Positions 25,606-34,116 of a DNA stretch of 56,520 nt are shown here, piece by piece; the stretch's first letter is position 1, and each line of letters starts with the position of its first letter. The stretch is from an uncultured Eubacteriales bacterium. GTDB taxonomy: Bacteria; Bacillota; Clostridia; Lachnospirales; Lachnospiraceae. The stretch lies in assembly GCA_900315665.1 (NCBI GenBank), contig OMZX01000005.1:1-56520 (forward strand). Reading direction: 5' to 3'. The position numbers and the translations under genes are program-made. The notes under the pieces are model-generated. The model was not told the DNA's origin, did no database searches, and saw nothing but the letters and a program-made list of their open reading frames with translations.

Positions 25606-27111
25606 ATGGGTAACAAGAAAGCACTTTCGGAATATGGAGCGCGGATTCTGACAGAATCAAAAAACGAGCTTTTTCTTTCCATGCGCTTTCTCGGCAGGTC
25701 TCTCGATGCACTTCCCTATCAGATGGACCTTCTGACCGAGCGTTTGGGCACTGATGCCGAATGTATTCATTTCAACCCAAACTTCGTGTTTCAGCTTTTC
25801 CTTGAGAGTCCACAGAAGCTCGACCGTCTGTATCTCCACATTGTCCTACATTGTATCTTCCACCATATGTTTAAGCGGGATGAGTACAAGGACGAGAAAC
25901 TCTGGAACCTCGCCGCGGACATCCAGGTCGAGTCCGTGCTTGATTCTATGGACTATGACATCATCCGGCGTCCGCCGTATCCCTTCCGTGAAGAGTGGTA
26001 TGAACGCCTCACCGCCGAATGTAAGGTACTGACTGCGGAGCGGATCTATCATTATTTTTCCTTGAACAAGCAGGATCTGGACACTGAGCAGATGCTGATT
26101 CAGGAGTTTACGAAGGACGATCACCAGTTTTGGGCGAAACTTTCCGAAAAAGGCAGCAGGCAGCAGGCACTCCCAAACGGCGTCCTCCCGGATGACTATC
26201 AAACGCCATCAGGCGATTCGTCCAATGCCTCCGACCAACAATCAGGTAGCGACGCGAAGGAAGCTGATACTCGGACCGAAGATCGAAGTGTCGATCAACA
26301 GAATAAAAATCAAAGAGATGATGATAGAAGTCCAAGTGGTGCTAAGAAGCCAGCCGAAGGAAGACTTCGCCGTATCCCGGAAGAAGAACTTGATCAAAGG
26401 TGGAAGGACACAGCCGAGCGCATGAAGACGGAGCTCGAGACCTTCTCGAAGGAAAAATCCGAGGAAACAGGATCCCTTTCCTGGGTGCTGTCCGCACAGT
26501 ATCGGGAGGAAACCGATTTTCGAGAATTTCTCAATCAGCTCATGATCCTCCGCGAGGTGCCGAAGGTCGATCCGGACAGCTTCGATTACGGCTATTATAA
26601 CTACGGCATGGAGGTTTACGGCAACATGCCGCTGGTCGAAGAGAACGAGTTCCGCGAAGAGAGAAAGATCGCTGACTTAGTCATTGCGATCGACACTTCC
26701 GCCTCCACGAAGGAAACCGAGGTGCAGAAATTTCTCGATGAGACGGCGGCGATGCTTCGGAACAAGCTCCACTTTTTCGAGAAGATACAGGTGCACCTCC
26801 TCCTCGCAGATGACCAGGTGCAGGACGACATCGTGCTCACGCATCCGGAGGAGATCGAGGACTACGCAGCCCGCTTCAAAATGAAGGGCGGCTACGGTAC
26901 GGATTTCCGCCCGGTATTTCAATATGTGGATAAGCTCAGGAAGGCGCATGCGTTGCCGGACCTTCGCGGGCTCCTGTACTTTACAGATGGCTACGGCACC
27001 TACCCGGAGAAGCCGCCGGCCTACCACACGGCCTTCGTACTGGATCCGCTCGGCGACACAAACGAAAAGGACATCCCGCGCTGGGCTCTCAAGCTGTATC
27101 TCAAATCATAG
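25606..27111 (+). CDS. VWA-like protein with DUF2201-type metallopeptidase domain
   Basis: ATG 25606 has AAAGGAAG upstream; the product has 501 residues. The N-terminal part contains HIVLHCIFHHMF and, some residues later, WNLAADIQVE, a layout like the putative metallopeptidase domain of DUF2201 proteins (His-rich helix plus downstream acidic residue). A highly charged linker (about 190-270) follows. The C-terminal third is a VWA-like domain: LVIAIDTSASTKE (a MIDAS-type DxSxS) with later LYFTDGYGTYPE. Such proteins pair with MoxR-type AAA ATPases, and one follows 136 bp later. The pair probably forms a chaperone or peptidase unit on an unknown target. Confidence 0.7.
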   Translation: MGNKKALSEYGARILTESKNELFLSMRFLGRSLDALPYQMDLLTERLGTDAECIHFNPNFVFQLFLESPQKLDRLYLHIVLHCIFHHMFKRDEYKDEKLWNLAADIQVESVLDSMDYDIIRRPPYPFREEWYERLTAECKVLTAERIYHYFSLNKQDLDTEQMLIQEFTKDDHQFWAKLSEKGSRQQALPNGVLPDDYQTPSGDSSNASDQQSGSDAKEADTRTEDRSVDQQNKNQRDDDRSPSGAKKPAEGRLRRIPEEELDQRWKDTAERMKTELETFSKEKSEETGSLSWVLSAQYREETDFREFLNQLMILREVPKVDPDSFDYGYYNYGMEVYGNMPLVEENEFREERKIADLVIAIDTSASTKETEVQKFLDETAAMLRNKLHFFEKIQVHLLLADDQVQDDIVLTHPEEIEDYAARFKMKGGYGTDFRPVFQYVDKLRKAHALPDLRGLLYFTDGYGTYPEKPPAYHTAFVLDPLGDTNEKDIPRWALKLYLKS

Positions 27112-27247
27112 TACGCCAATGCACACATCGGGATGCGAACCAGCTGGTTTTGCTGGTAAAATATTTAAGCAAAGCATCGTAACAGATTTTCAATAACGTG
27201 AAAATAGTGAAGTCAGAGGATAGAAGACAGGGCAGCAGGAGTAGAGC

Positions 27248-28774
27248 ATGAACATAAAAGAAGCAAAGGAAGAAATCGAACGGACGATCAAGGCATATCT
27301 CGCAAAGGATGAGAGCGGGGTCTATCGGATCCCGGTGGAGAAGCAGCGGCCGGTATTTCTCGTCGGTGCACCCGGCATCGGAAAAACCGCGATCATGGGA
27401 GAAATCGCCGGGGATCTAGGCATTAATCTCGTCTCGTATACGATCACGCATCACACGAGACAGTCGGCGATCGGCCTTCCTTTCATATCGAAAAAGAATT
27501 ACGATGGGACGGAATATTCCGTGACGGAATATACGATGTCCGAGATCATCGCGGCAATTTATGATGAGATCGAGGCGACCGGCATCCATGAGGGCATCCT
27601 GTTCCTCGATGAGATTAACTGCGTGTCAGAAACGCTTGCCCCGACGATGCTCCAGTTCCTCCAGTACAAAACCTTCGGCACCCATCACGTGCCGGACGGC
27701 TTCGTCATCGTGACGGCCGGCAACCCGCCGGAGTATAACCGCGCCGTCCGGGATTTCGACATTGCGATTCTCGACCGGCTAAAGCGGATCGATGTTTCAG
27801 AGAGCTATGACGCGTGGCGCGAATATGCCCTGAAGGCCGGCGTCCATGGCGCGATCCTAAGCTATCTTTCCATCCGGAAGGAGAATTTCTATTCCGTTCG
27901 CGCTGATGTGTCAGGCCAGCGCTTCGTGACTGCCCGCGGCTGGGAGGACCTTAGCCGTGTGATCACGGTTTATGAGGATATGCATTTTCCGATCACGAAG
28001 GAGCTTGTATCCGAGTATCTCGAGGACCCGGAGATTGCCCGCGACTTCGCGACCTACTATGAGCTTTACCAGAAATACCGGAAGGACTATCATGTTTCGG
28101 AAATTCTCACTGGACAGTTCCCTCACGATAATGCCTCCATCACCGGCGCGCCGTTTGATGAGAAGCTAAGCCTCATAGGCCTTTTGACCGACCGTCTGAA
28201 TCAGGACTTCCGGGTGTATGCGGAAGCGGAAAATGAACAGACTGTGCTATACAAAGAGGTACGAAGGCTGAAGGAGGCATTGGCGTCCTTCAGAGAGGAA
28301 AATGCACTAATCACGGCACTTTCGGCGGACCGGGAAATCATCGAGCGGGAAATGGAACGGAAGCGGAAGGCGCACAATCTTTCGCATGCGGAGGAACGGC
28401 AGACGAAGCACCTCCTTGCGACGATGGATACACTTGTCCATACGATGACCGTCGATGCGAGTGGAAAGCCGGCGGACGAGCAGTATCAATATGTGAAGAA
28501 CTGGTTCCTCACGCGGGAGACGGAGAGAAAGAAGCGGACGGAGGAGACGAGTGAGCATTTGTCAAATGCTTTTCGATTTTTGGCAGGTGCCTTCGGCGAA
28601 GGGCAGGAGCTCGTACTTTTCCTCAGTGATCTTTCCGCAGGTTACTACAGCCTCAAGTTCGTCTCGGAAGTCGGCAACGAGGAGTACACGAAATACAGCC
28701 GCTTCCTGCTGCTGTCGGATCGCCGGGCAGAGCTTCGGGATGCAGTGAAGAACCTGACAGAGGGGTTATCATGA
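27248..28774 (+). CDS. MoxR-type AAA ATPase
   Basis: The 508-residue product has a Walker A GAPGIGKTAI near residue 40, Walker B ILFLDEINCV near 120 and a sensor-like FVIVTAGNPPEYNRAVRDFD, followed by LDRLKRIDV: the AAA+ pattern of MoxR proteins. The helical C-terminal part (about 320-500) contains ERKRKAHNLSHAEER-type coiled-coil sequence and may be the interface to its partner. Its partner is probably the VWA-like protein 136 bp upstream. The TGA stop overlaps the ATG of the uridine-kinase-like gene by 4 bp, so the three genes are likely co-transcribed. Confidence 0.8.
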   Translation: MNIKEAKEEIERTIKAYLAKDESGVYRIPVEKQRPVFLVGAPGIGKTAIMGEIAGDLGINLVSYTITHHTRQSAIGLPFISKKNYDGTEYSVTEYTMSEIIAAIYDEIEATGIHEGILFLDEINCVSETLAPTMLQFLQYKTFGTHHVPDGFVIVTAGNPPEYNRAVRDFDIAILDRLKRIDVSESYDAWREYALKAGVHGAILSYLSIRKENFYSVRADVSGQRFVTARGWEDLSRVITVYEDMHFPITKELVSEYLEDPEIARDFATYYELYQKYRKDYHVSEILTGQFPHDNASITGAPFDEKLSLIGLLTDRLNQDFRVYAEAENEQTVLYKEVRRLKEALASFREENALITALSADREIIEREMERKRKAHNLSHAEERQTKHLLATMDTLVHTMTVDASGKPADEQYQYVKNWFLTRETERKKRTEETSEHLSNAFRFLAGAFGEGQELVLFLSDLSAGYYSLKFVSEVGNEEYTKYSRFLLLSDRRAELRDAVKNLTEGLS

Positions 28775-29388
28775 AAAGTACGTTAAATCAGGTTCATACA
28801 AAGCGATTCCAGCCGGTGATCATCGCAATCGAGGAGCTGATCCGCACCGATGATGACCGGATTCTCATCGCAATCGATGGGAAAACCGGCGCCGGGAAAA
28901 CCACGATTTCAAAGTTTCTGCATCAGAAATTTGGCGGGAATCTTTTTCATATGGACGATTTTTATCTCCAGAAGCATCAGCGGACGCCGGAGCGGCTCCA
29001 CGAGGTCGGCGGCAACGTCGATTACGAGCGGTTCAAGGAGGAAGTCCTCACCTCGCTGCTTGCCGGCGAGACGATACACTATCGTCCCTTCAACTATCAC
29101 ACCATGGATTTCGATGCGAAGTTCGCGCGCGATATCCCGCCGAAGCGCCTGAATATCATCGAAGGTACCTATTGTCTCAATGCCTACTTCGGTGACCCTT
29201 ACGACTTGAAGATTTTTATGGACGTCGATTACAAGCAGCAGCTTGAAAATGTCATCGATCGCGAAGGTACAGCCGAGCTCGACGATTACATCGACAAATG
29301 GATTCCGAAAACCGACATCTACCTCGAGCGCTGCCATATCCGCGAGAAATGCGACATCATCATCCACTATGACGCCGCCGAAGGCTAA
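28771..29388 (+). CDS. Uridine kinase-like P-loop protein
   Basis: The 205-residue product has a P-loop IAIDGKTGAGKTT near residue 30, a FHMDDFYL strand near 65, a YNYH-like substrate loop (PFNYHTMDFDA) and NIIEGTYCLN, which agree with uridine kinase/phosphoribulokinase-like NMP kinase folds. It would phosphorylate uridine or a related nucleoside with ATP, but the family contains kinases of other substrates. The start overlaps the MoxR gene stop by four bases. The neighbouring ECF transporter and deoC suggest, but do not prove, nucleoside salvage. Confidence 0.7.
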   Translation: MKSTLNQVHTKRFQPVIIAIEELIRTDDDRILIAIDGKTGAGKTTISKFLHQKFGGNLFHMDDFYLQKHQRTPERLHEVGGNVDYERFKEEVLTSLLAGETIHYRPFNYHTMDFDAKFARDIPPKRLNIIEGTYCLNAYFGDPYDLKIFMDVDYKQQLENVIDREGTAELDDYIDKWIPKTDIYLERCHIREKCDIIIHYDAAEG

Positions 29389-29390
29389 AT

Positions 29391-29470
29391 GTGACACCGG
29401 GGACGGTTCTCTCTGACATGTTGTCAACGGGTGTTGACAACATGTCAGAGAGAACCGTCCCCGGTGTCAC
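29391..29470. repeat. REP-like palindrome, copy 6 (variant inner arm)
   Basis: The outer arms (GTGACACCGGGGACGGTTCT and its inverse) are intact, but the inner part is CTGACATGTTGTCAAC instead of CTGTCAGCTTTT. It also pairs perfectly, around a 3-bp loop. It starts 2 bp after the uridine kinase-like stop and lies between convergent genes. Confidence 0.85.
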
Positions 29471-29480
29471 ATTGTATTTT

Positions 29481-31157
29481 TTAAATCAGTGAGTATACAG
29501 CCGGCGGGGTCAGCGCGGCCTTCTGCATAGCTTGAGCGTCCCGGAAAACATGGTCAGGCGTGTCGTCCTTTACGATGCTGCCATGGGACATGACGATGAC
29601 CCGGGAGAAGCATTCCGAAACAAATTCCATGTCGTGGAGAATCGCGATGACGAGGCGCCCCTCTTCGGCGAGGGACCGGACGATTTTCGCAAGCACCTTC
29701 TTCCCGGCGGCATCCTGTGCAATCGTCGGTTCATCGAGAATGATCACATCAGTGTTCATCGCGAGAACGCTTGCAATCGCGACGAGCTTCCGCTCATGAA
29801 GCTCGAGATCATACGGATTCACAGAAGCAGTCTGCTCGAGTCCGACGAAACGAAGGGCCTCCAGCGCCGCCTTTTTTGCGTCCTCCTTCGACATACCAAT
29901 ATTGAGCGGCCCGAACATCACCTCATCGAGCACGTTATACTTGAAAATCTGGTCATCCGGATTCTGGAACACATAGCCGATCTCGGACGCAAGCGATGCC
30001 ACGGTTTTCTCACCGAGGTTCATGTCCTTGTAAAGCACTGTGCCGGAATCCGGCTTGAGCAGTCCCTTGAGAAGCCGCACCAGCGTCGTCTTCCCGGCGC
30101 CATTCTGCCCGATGATCGCTGTCGGCCGGTGATCAAGCGGGAGTGTAAGCCCGTGCAGTACCTCGACGCCCGCGTCATAAGAAAAGTGCAAATCATCGAT
30201 CGCGAAGACCGTTTCACCCGCGGCAATCTCCGCCGGTGCATGCTCACTGATATATCTTTCTGCAGTTTTTTTCAACGTGAAAGGATTTGTCGCATTTGTT
30301 TCAAGTGTTTTCGCAAAATCAGCGCAGCGTTCTGCAACAGCTTCCAGTGCCTCCGGTGTCGTCGGATAGGTGCCATCCGGATTTTTCAATCCGCAGCTTT
30401 GTGCGAAGCTAACCGAGAATGGCGGCTCAAGGCCAAAGTCCCGGAGATCTTCACGGGAAAAGATCTTCTCCGGCGTATCGTAGTCTATGAGCCTGCCATG
30501 TGCCATAAGAAGAAGCCGGTCACAGTATTTTGCGAGTTTCTCCATCTTCTGTTCGATCATGATGATCGTGATGCCGGAGGAGGTCAGCGCGTCCACAGTC
30601 GCAAACACCTCTTCCGTGCCGGCAGGATCGAGCTGCGATGTCGGTTCATCCAGAATCAGAATCTCCGGCTTCATCGCGAGAATCGAGGCAATCGCAACCC
30701 GCTGCATCTGTCCGCCGGACAGATCAAAGGGATTCTTCTCCCGGAACTGCCACATATCGAAACGCTCGAGCGTTTCCTGAATCCGTGTCTTGATTTCCTC
30801 CCGCGGAATACCGAGATTCTGAAGCCCGTAAGCAACCTCATTGTAGACCGTATCGGCCGCGCCGGACAGCTGATGAAAGGGATTCTGGAAAACAAGTCCG
30901 ACCTTTTTGATCAGCTCGGCAATCGGCGTTTTTGCAGTATTCATACCATTCAGAAGTACAGTACCACCATACGCACCCTTATAGAATTGCGGCACGAGCC
31001 CGAGAAAAGCCTGCGAGAGCGTGCTCTTTCCAGCCCCATTTGCCCCGACGATACCGATGAACGCACCCTTTTCGATGGAAAAGCTAAGATCATCGAGCAC
31101 CAGAGCATCCGTACCCGGATAACGATATTTAAGATGGGAAACTTCGATTAAAGCCAT
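29481..31157 (-). CDS. ECF transporter ATPase with two fused ABC domains (EcfA type)
   Basis: The start at 31157 (TTGAGG upstream on the minus strand) gives 558 residues. Two ABC domains lie in tandem. The first (about 5-230) has Walker A GANGAGKST, LSGGQMQR and ILDEPTSQLD. The second (about 310-545) has GQNGAGKTT and IILDEPTIAQD, but its signature is LELHERK rather than LSGGQ. Degenerate signatures of this shape are known to me from related ECF fusion ATPases, so this may be normal for the subfamily. The pair energises uptake by the T and S components encoded upstream. The ATG lies inside the end of the T-component gene (10-bp overlap). Confidence 0.85.
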   Translation of the reverse strand: MALIEVSHLKYRYPGTDALVLDDLSFSIEKGAFIGIVGANGAGKSTLSQAFLGLVPQFYKGAYGGTVLLNGMNTAKTPIAELIKKVGLVFQNPFHQLSGAADTVYNEVAYGLQNLGIPREEIKTRIQETLERFDMWQFREKNPFDLSGGQMQRVAIASILAMKPEILILDEPTSQLDPAGTEEVFATVDALTSSGITIIMIEQKMEKLAKYCDRLLLMAHGRLIDYDTPEKIFSREDLRDFGLEPPFSVSFAQSCGLKNPDGTYPTTPEALEAVAERCADFAKTLETNATNPFTLKKTAERYISEHAPAEIAAGETVFAIDDLHFSYDAGVEVLHGLTLPLDHRPTAIIGQNGAGKTTLVRLLKGLLKPDSGTVLYKDMNLGEKTVASLASEIGYVFQNPDDQIFKYNVLDEVMFGPLNIGMSKEDAKKAALEALRFVGLEQTASVNPYDLELHERKLVAIASVLAMNTDVIILDEPTIAQDAAGKKVLAKIVRSLAEEGRLVIAILHDMEFVSECFSRVIVMSHGSIVKDDTPDHVFRDAQAMQKAALTPPAVYSLI

Positions 31158-31918
31158 AGAAACCTCAATACGATCGCTGCAATCACAGCGAGGATGCTGC
31201 ACCATTTCATGATCTGGTCACCGGCGGCATACGGATGGTCATACAGATAAGTCTTTTTCACATTCGCAGAAAATCCGCGCACTTCCAGGGCAATCGCCCG
31301 TTCCCGCGTCTCCGTAAGTTGTGACATCACGACCGGGCTGATGAGCGGAATAAACGCCTTCATTCTGGTGAGGAGCTTGCCCTCTGTCTCGAGACCTCTC
31401 GCCCGCTGCGCATCCTGAATCGTATGCATCGTACCGGTCATCTGCGGCATGAGCTGAAATACGGAATTTATGATGTAGCCAAACTTCGGACTCATTCCCT
31501 TCTTCTCAAGCTCTGTCACAAGCTCCTGCGGATCCGTCGTGAGAATCAATACCGCAAAGCTAAGAAGCATATTGAGAATATTGAAGCCGATCCGGGCGGA
31601 ATACAGAAGCCCCTCCCGGTAGAAATGAACGGAACCGATAGAGAACAGGATGGAAGCATTGTGCTGATTGAAAATGCCCTGAATGATAATGATCGTCAGG
31701 ATGATCGTAAAGGAAAACGTGATCAGCGGATACGCCCGCCTAAGGAGCCGGCAGGACGCAAGCAGTATAATGCTTACAGCAATCGTCGCGAGGAACATGT
31801 AGAGCTTCCCGATGATGAGCGGCGTCGCAATGGCAGCGATTAGGTAGAAGCATTTGGAAAAGGGGTGCAGCTTCGTCAGCCAGCTTCCGTTTTTCACATA
31901 GAGACTGATGGATTTCAT
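31148..31918 (-). CDS. ECF transporter T component (EcfT)
   Basis: The 256-residue integral membrane protein has about five or six hydrophobic segments. Words typical of T components are seen: an early FSKCFYLIAAIATPL and, near the end, VVMSQLTETRERAIALEVRGFS, the coupling helix carrying the A-R-G type motif that contacts the ATPase. Between them lies AQRARGLETEG. It joins the ATPase dimer to the S component. It lies 11 bp after the S component gene and overlaps the start of the ATPase gene. Confidence 0.85.
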   Translation of the reverse strand: MKSISLYVKNGSWLTKLHPFSKCFYLIAAIATPLIIGKLYMFLATIAVSIILLASCRLLRRAYPLITFSFTIILTIIIIQGIFNQHNASILFSIGSVHFYREGLLYSARIGFNILNMLLSFAVLILTTDPQELVTELEKKGMSPKFGYIINSVFQLMPQMTGTMHTIQDAQRARGLETEGKLLTRMKAFIPLISPVVMSQLTETRERAIALEVRGFSANVKKTYLYDHPYAAGDQIMKWCSILAVIAAIVLRFLWL

Positions 31919-31929
31919 GAAGTTTTCCT

Positions 31930-32532
31930 TTAGTCGAGGCTCGTTACCTCTTCATTGATGTCATAGAGCGAGGTGAGCTTCTTTGGAAGTCCGCCGACAA
32001 TCAGGAACACGATGAGAACGGTGATGAGCTTATCCGGTACATCGACGACAACCTCATCGAGGAGGGAGCCGAGGAAAACCGGCATTTTTGCCGCCTGTGT
32101 CGCGGCAAACAGCGCATCACCCCAGATATTGCCCGTCGTGCCGCCCCAGAAGATGACATTGAGCGGCGTAGAAACGATCACAGCGGCGAGACCGCCGGCT
32201 ACGGATGTAAGAAGTGCCCCCTGCAGTGTCTTCATGTGGCCGAGACGCGCCATGACACCGACCGCGATGCCAATGAAAAAGCTCGTCAATGCATACACCA
32301 GTGTGATATTATCGCCGGTTGTGAAGCCGTAAATCAGATTGTTTGCTGCGCCGCAGATGCCGCCGATGATCGGACCGCCGAGGCAGGCGCCGATGCAGGT
32401 GCCGATGGAATCGAGCCAGAGCGGGAGCTTCAGGACAGAAGCGATGAGCTTCCCGAGATAGTTAATGATGATGCAGGCCGGAATCAATACGATGACGGCT
32501 GTAGAGAACTTGGTTTTAAAAAGCTTATTCAT
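31930..32532 (-). CDS. ECF transporter S component, substrate unknown
   Basis: The 200-residue protein has about five or six membrane segments and gly-rich loops (TCIGACLGGPIIGGICGAANN) typical of S components. Its substrate cannot be read from the sequence. It is the first gene of the minus-strand S-T-A operon; the order S-T-A is normal for a dedicated (group I) ECF system. The divergent neighbour is deoC and the downstream convergent neighbour is a uridine-kinase-like gene, so a nucleoside or pyrimidine is a plausible but unproven substrate. A leader of about 110 bp precedes it with no known riboswitch seen. Confidence 0.75.
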   Translation of the reverse strand: MNKLFKTKFSTAVIVLIPACIIINYLGKLIASVLKLPLWLDSIGTCIGACLGGPIIGGICGAANNLIYGFTTGDNITLVYALTSFFIGIAVGVMARLGHMKTLQGALLTSVAGGLAAVIVSTPLNVIFWGGTTGNIWGDALFAATQAAKMPVFLGSLLDEVVVDVPDKLITVLIVFLIVGGLPKKLTSLYDINEEVTSLD

Positions 32533-32653
32533 GATGATATCCCCTTCCTGGATGCATGATAACAGTATGGAAGCCCATATTCCGGAGAATCAAGAGAGCT
32601 ATTTCGACGTTCCCCGAACTGTTATATGTTTGCCCGATAAGGCAGTTTTTAAC

Positions 32654-32659
32654 ATTATA
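32654..32659 (-). promoter_or_regulatory. Putative -10 of the ECF operon
   Basis: A consensus TATAAT is read on the minus strand here (ATTATA on the plus strand). The -35 is weak. Transcription would leave a leader of about 110 nt. The remainder of the 272-bp interval holds only the deoC promoter. Confidence 0.4.
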
Positions 32660-32732
32660 CAACAGTATGGCAGAAATTTAACAAAAAAATCAGATTTGCA
32701 TAAAATTTGAACCAATCTGCACATTATCCTTT

Positions 32733-32760
32733 TTGTAAATGCACTGGATTATGGTATGAT
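32733..32760 (+). promoter_or_regulatory. Promoter of deoC
   Basis: TTGTAA (32733-32738), a 16-bp spacer and TATGAT (32755-32760) with an extended TGG element. It lies 44 bp before the start codon. Confidence 0.55.
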
Positions 32761-32804
32761 TTGGATGCTAAAAGACATCTTGAAATCATTTGGAGGAAAA
32801 TTAG

Positions 32805-33440
32805 ATGGATATTGCAAATTATATTGATCACACGAACTTAAAGGCGGATGCAAAGGAAGCGGATATCAAGCGGTACTGCGATGAAGCGAAGCAGTATCAT
32901 TTTCACAGCATCTGTGTCAATTCCTGCTGGGCGAAGTTTGTTTCTAAGGAGCTTGAAGGTACCGGCATCACAACCTGCTGCGTCGTAGGCTTCCCGCTTG
33001 GTGCGATGGTAACCGATGCGAAGGCTTATGAGGCAAAGGCGGCTGTCCGTGATGGTGCCGGCGAGGTCGATATGGTCATCAATGTCGGCTGGCTCCGGGA
33101 TGGAAAGTATGACGCCGTTCGCGAGGATATCAAGGCAGTTGTGGAAGCAGCGAAGCCGGCGATCGTGAAGGTCATCATCGAGTGCTGCCTTCTTACGGAT
33201 GAGGAAAAGGTTAAGGCTTGTGAACTTAGTGAAGAGGCGGGTGCTGCTTTCGTGAAGACCTCGACCGGCTTCTCAACCGGCGGAGCAACTGTAGCTGACG
33301 TCAAGCTCATGAAGAAGACTGTCGGCGACCGCCTGAAGGTCAAGGCATCCGGCGGCATTCATACCCCGGAGGAAGCTCGTGCACTCATCGAAGCAGGCGC
33401 CGACCGACTTGGCGTATCCGCCGGCACCAAGGTGCTGTAA
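32805..33440 (+). CDS. deoC: Deoxyribose-phosphate aldolase
   Basis: The 211-residue product is a complete TIM-barrel aldolase: the start [11 protein letters not shown], the Schiff-base Lys in FVKTSTGFS (K151), Asp of EVDMVINVG (D89) and Lys of VKASGGIHT (K180) are all present. It splits 2-deoxyribose-5-phosphate into acetaldehyde and glyceraldehyde-3-phosphate in the cytosol, feeding nucleoside sugars into glycolysis. GGAGGAAAA precedes the ATG. It is divergent from the ECF operon and followed by a HIT gene with its own probable promoter. Confidence 0.95.
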   Translation: MDIANYIDHTNLKADAKEADIKRYCDEAKQYHFHSICVNSCWAKFVSKELEGTGITTCCVVGFPLGAMVTDAKAYEAKAAVRDGAGEVDMVINVGWLRDGKYDAVREDIKAVVEAAKPAIVKVIIECCLLTDEEKVKACELSEEAGAAFVKTSTGFSTGGATVADVKLMKKTVGDRLKVKASGGIHTPEEARALIEAGADRLGVSAGTKVL

Positions 33441-33456
33441 CATCAGTGTGACACTA

Positions 33457-33470
33457 TGTAAGCGCTTTCC
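33457..33470 (+). promoter_or_regulatory. cre-like site (CcpA operator) before the HIT gene
   Basis: TGTAAGCGCTTTCC matches the TGWAARCGYTWNCW consensus at 13 of 14 positions. It overlaps the possible -35 (TTTCCA, 33466-33471) of a promoter whose -10 is TATACT (33489-33494). Catabolite repression of the HIT gene is therefore possible. Confidence 0.5.
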
Positions 33471-33533
33471 AAACTCCTGCAGTGGTGCTATACTGGGTAT
33501 AAATAAATTTCTTCACATGAAGGGAGTAACACT

Positions 33534-33965
33534 ATGACAGAGCATAAAGATTGCGCATATTGTATGAAGGGAGAGCTGGTCGCGAAGTTTGGCTATGAGA
33601 TTTGCGAGCTACCGGCTTCTACCGTTTATCTTTTTAAGGAGCAGAGCCATCCGGGACGGTGCATCGTCGCTTCGAAGCATCACGTTTCCGAGATGCTCGA
33701 GCTCAGTGAAGAGGACAGACAGGCCTTTATCCGTGACGTCGTAACCGTCGCAAACGCGATTCACGAAGTATACCATCCGGATAAGCTGAACTATGGCATG
33801 TATGGTGATACCGGCCACCATCTCCACATGCATCTCGTTCCGAAATACAAGGACCAGTTCGAATGGGGCGGCACCTTCGCCATGGACCCGAACCTGAAAA
33901 AGGTCACCGACGAAGCCGAGCTCGAGAAGATCGCCGCACCCCTTCGAAAAGCTATCTTAAAATAA
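33534..33965 (+). CDS. HIT family protein
   Basis: The 143-residue product has the histidine triad GHHLHMHLVPK near residue 100 (H-x-H-x-H). Near the N-terminus a CAYC pair may bind zinc. HIT proteins hydrolyse nucleoside phosphoramidates or diadenosine polyphosphates in the cytosol. GAAGGGAG precedes the ATG. A terminator follows. Confidence 0.85.
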   Translation: MTEHKDCAYCMKGELVAKFGYEICELPASTVYLFKEQSHPGRCIVASKHHVSEMLELSEEDRQAFIRDVVTVANAIHEVYHPDKLNYGMYGDTGHHLHMHLVPKYKDQFEWGGTFAMDPNLKKVTDEAELEKIAAPLRKAILK

Positions 33966-33981
33966 AAATATTCTGACTACA

Positions 33982-34014
33982 GGGGCGTGCTGTCGCAGCA
34001 CGTCCCTTAATTTT
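33982..34014 (+). terminator. Terminator after the HIT gene
   Basis: GGGCGTGCTG and CAGCACGTCCC pair around TCG with one mismatch and are followed by TTAATTTTT. Confidence 0.75.
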
Positions 34015-34116
34015 TACAGCTTCCTTTCGGTTCCGTGAAGGTTCCTGTACTTTCCTTGCTTTTACGGTACCCAGCTGTTAAGTTAAGGGCACGAAAATGG
34101 AAAGGAAGAGTACAGA

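Noticed and set aside
29532-31151. Long plus-strand open frame of 539 codons opposite the ECF ATPase gene
   Set aside because: It is the antisense shadow of a clear ABC ATPase gene, has no ribosome-binding site and is rich in Arg, His and Cys like other shadows.
32533-32650. Possible riboswitch in the ECF leader
   Set aside because: I looked for TPP, purine, folate, cobalamin and preQ1 hallmarks and found none.
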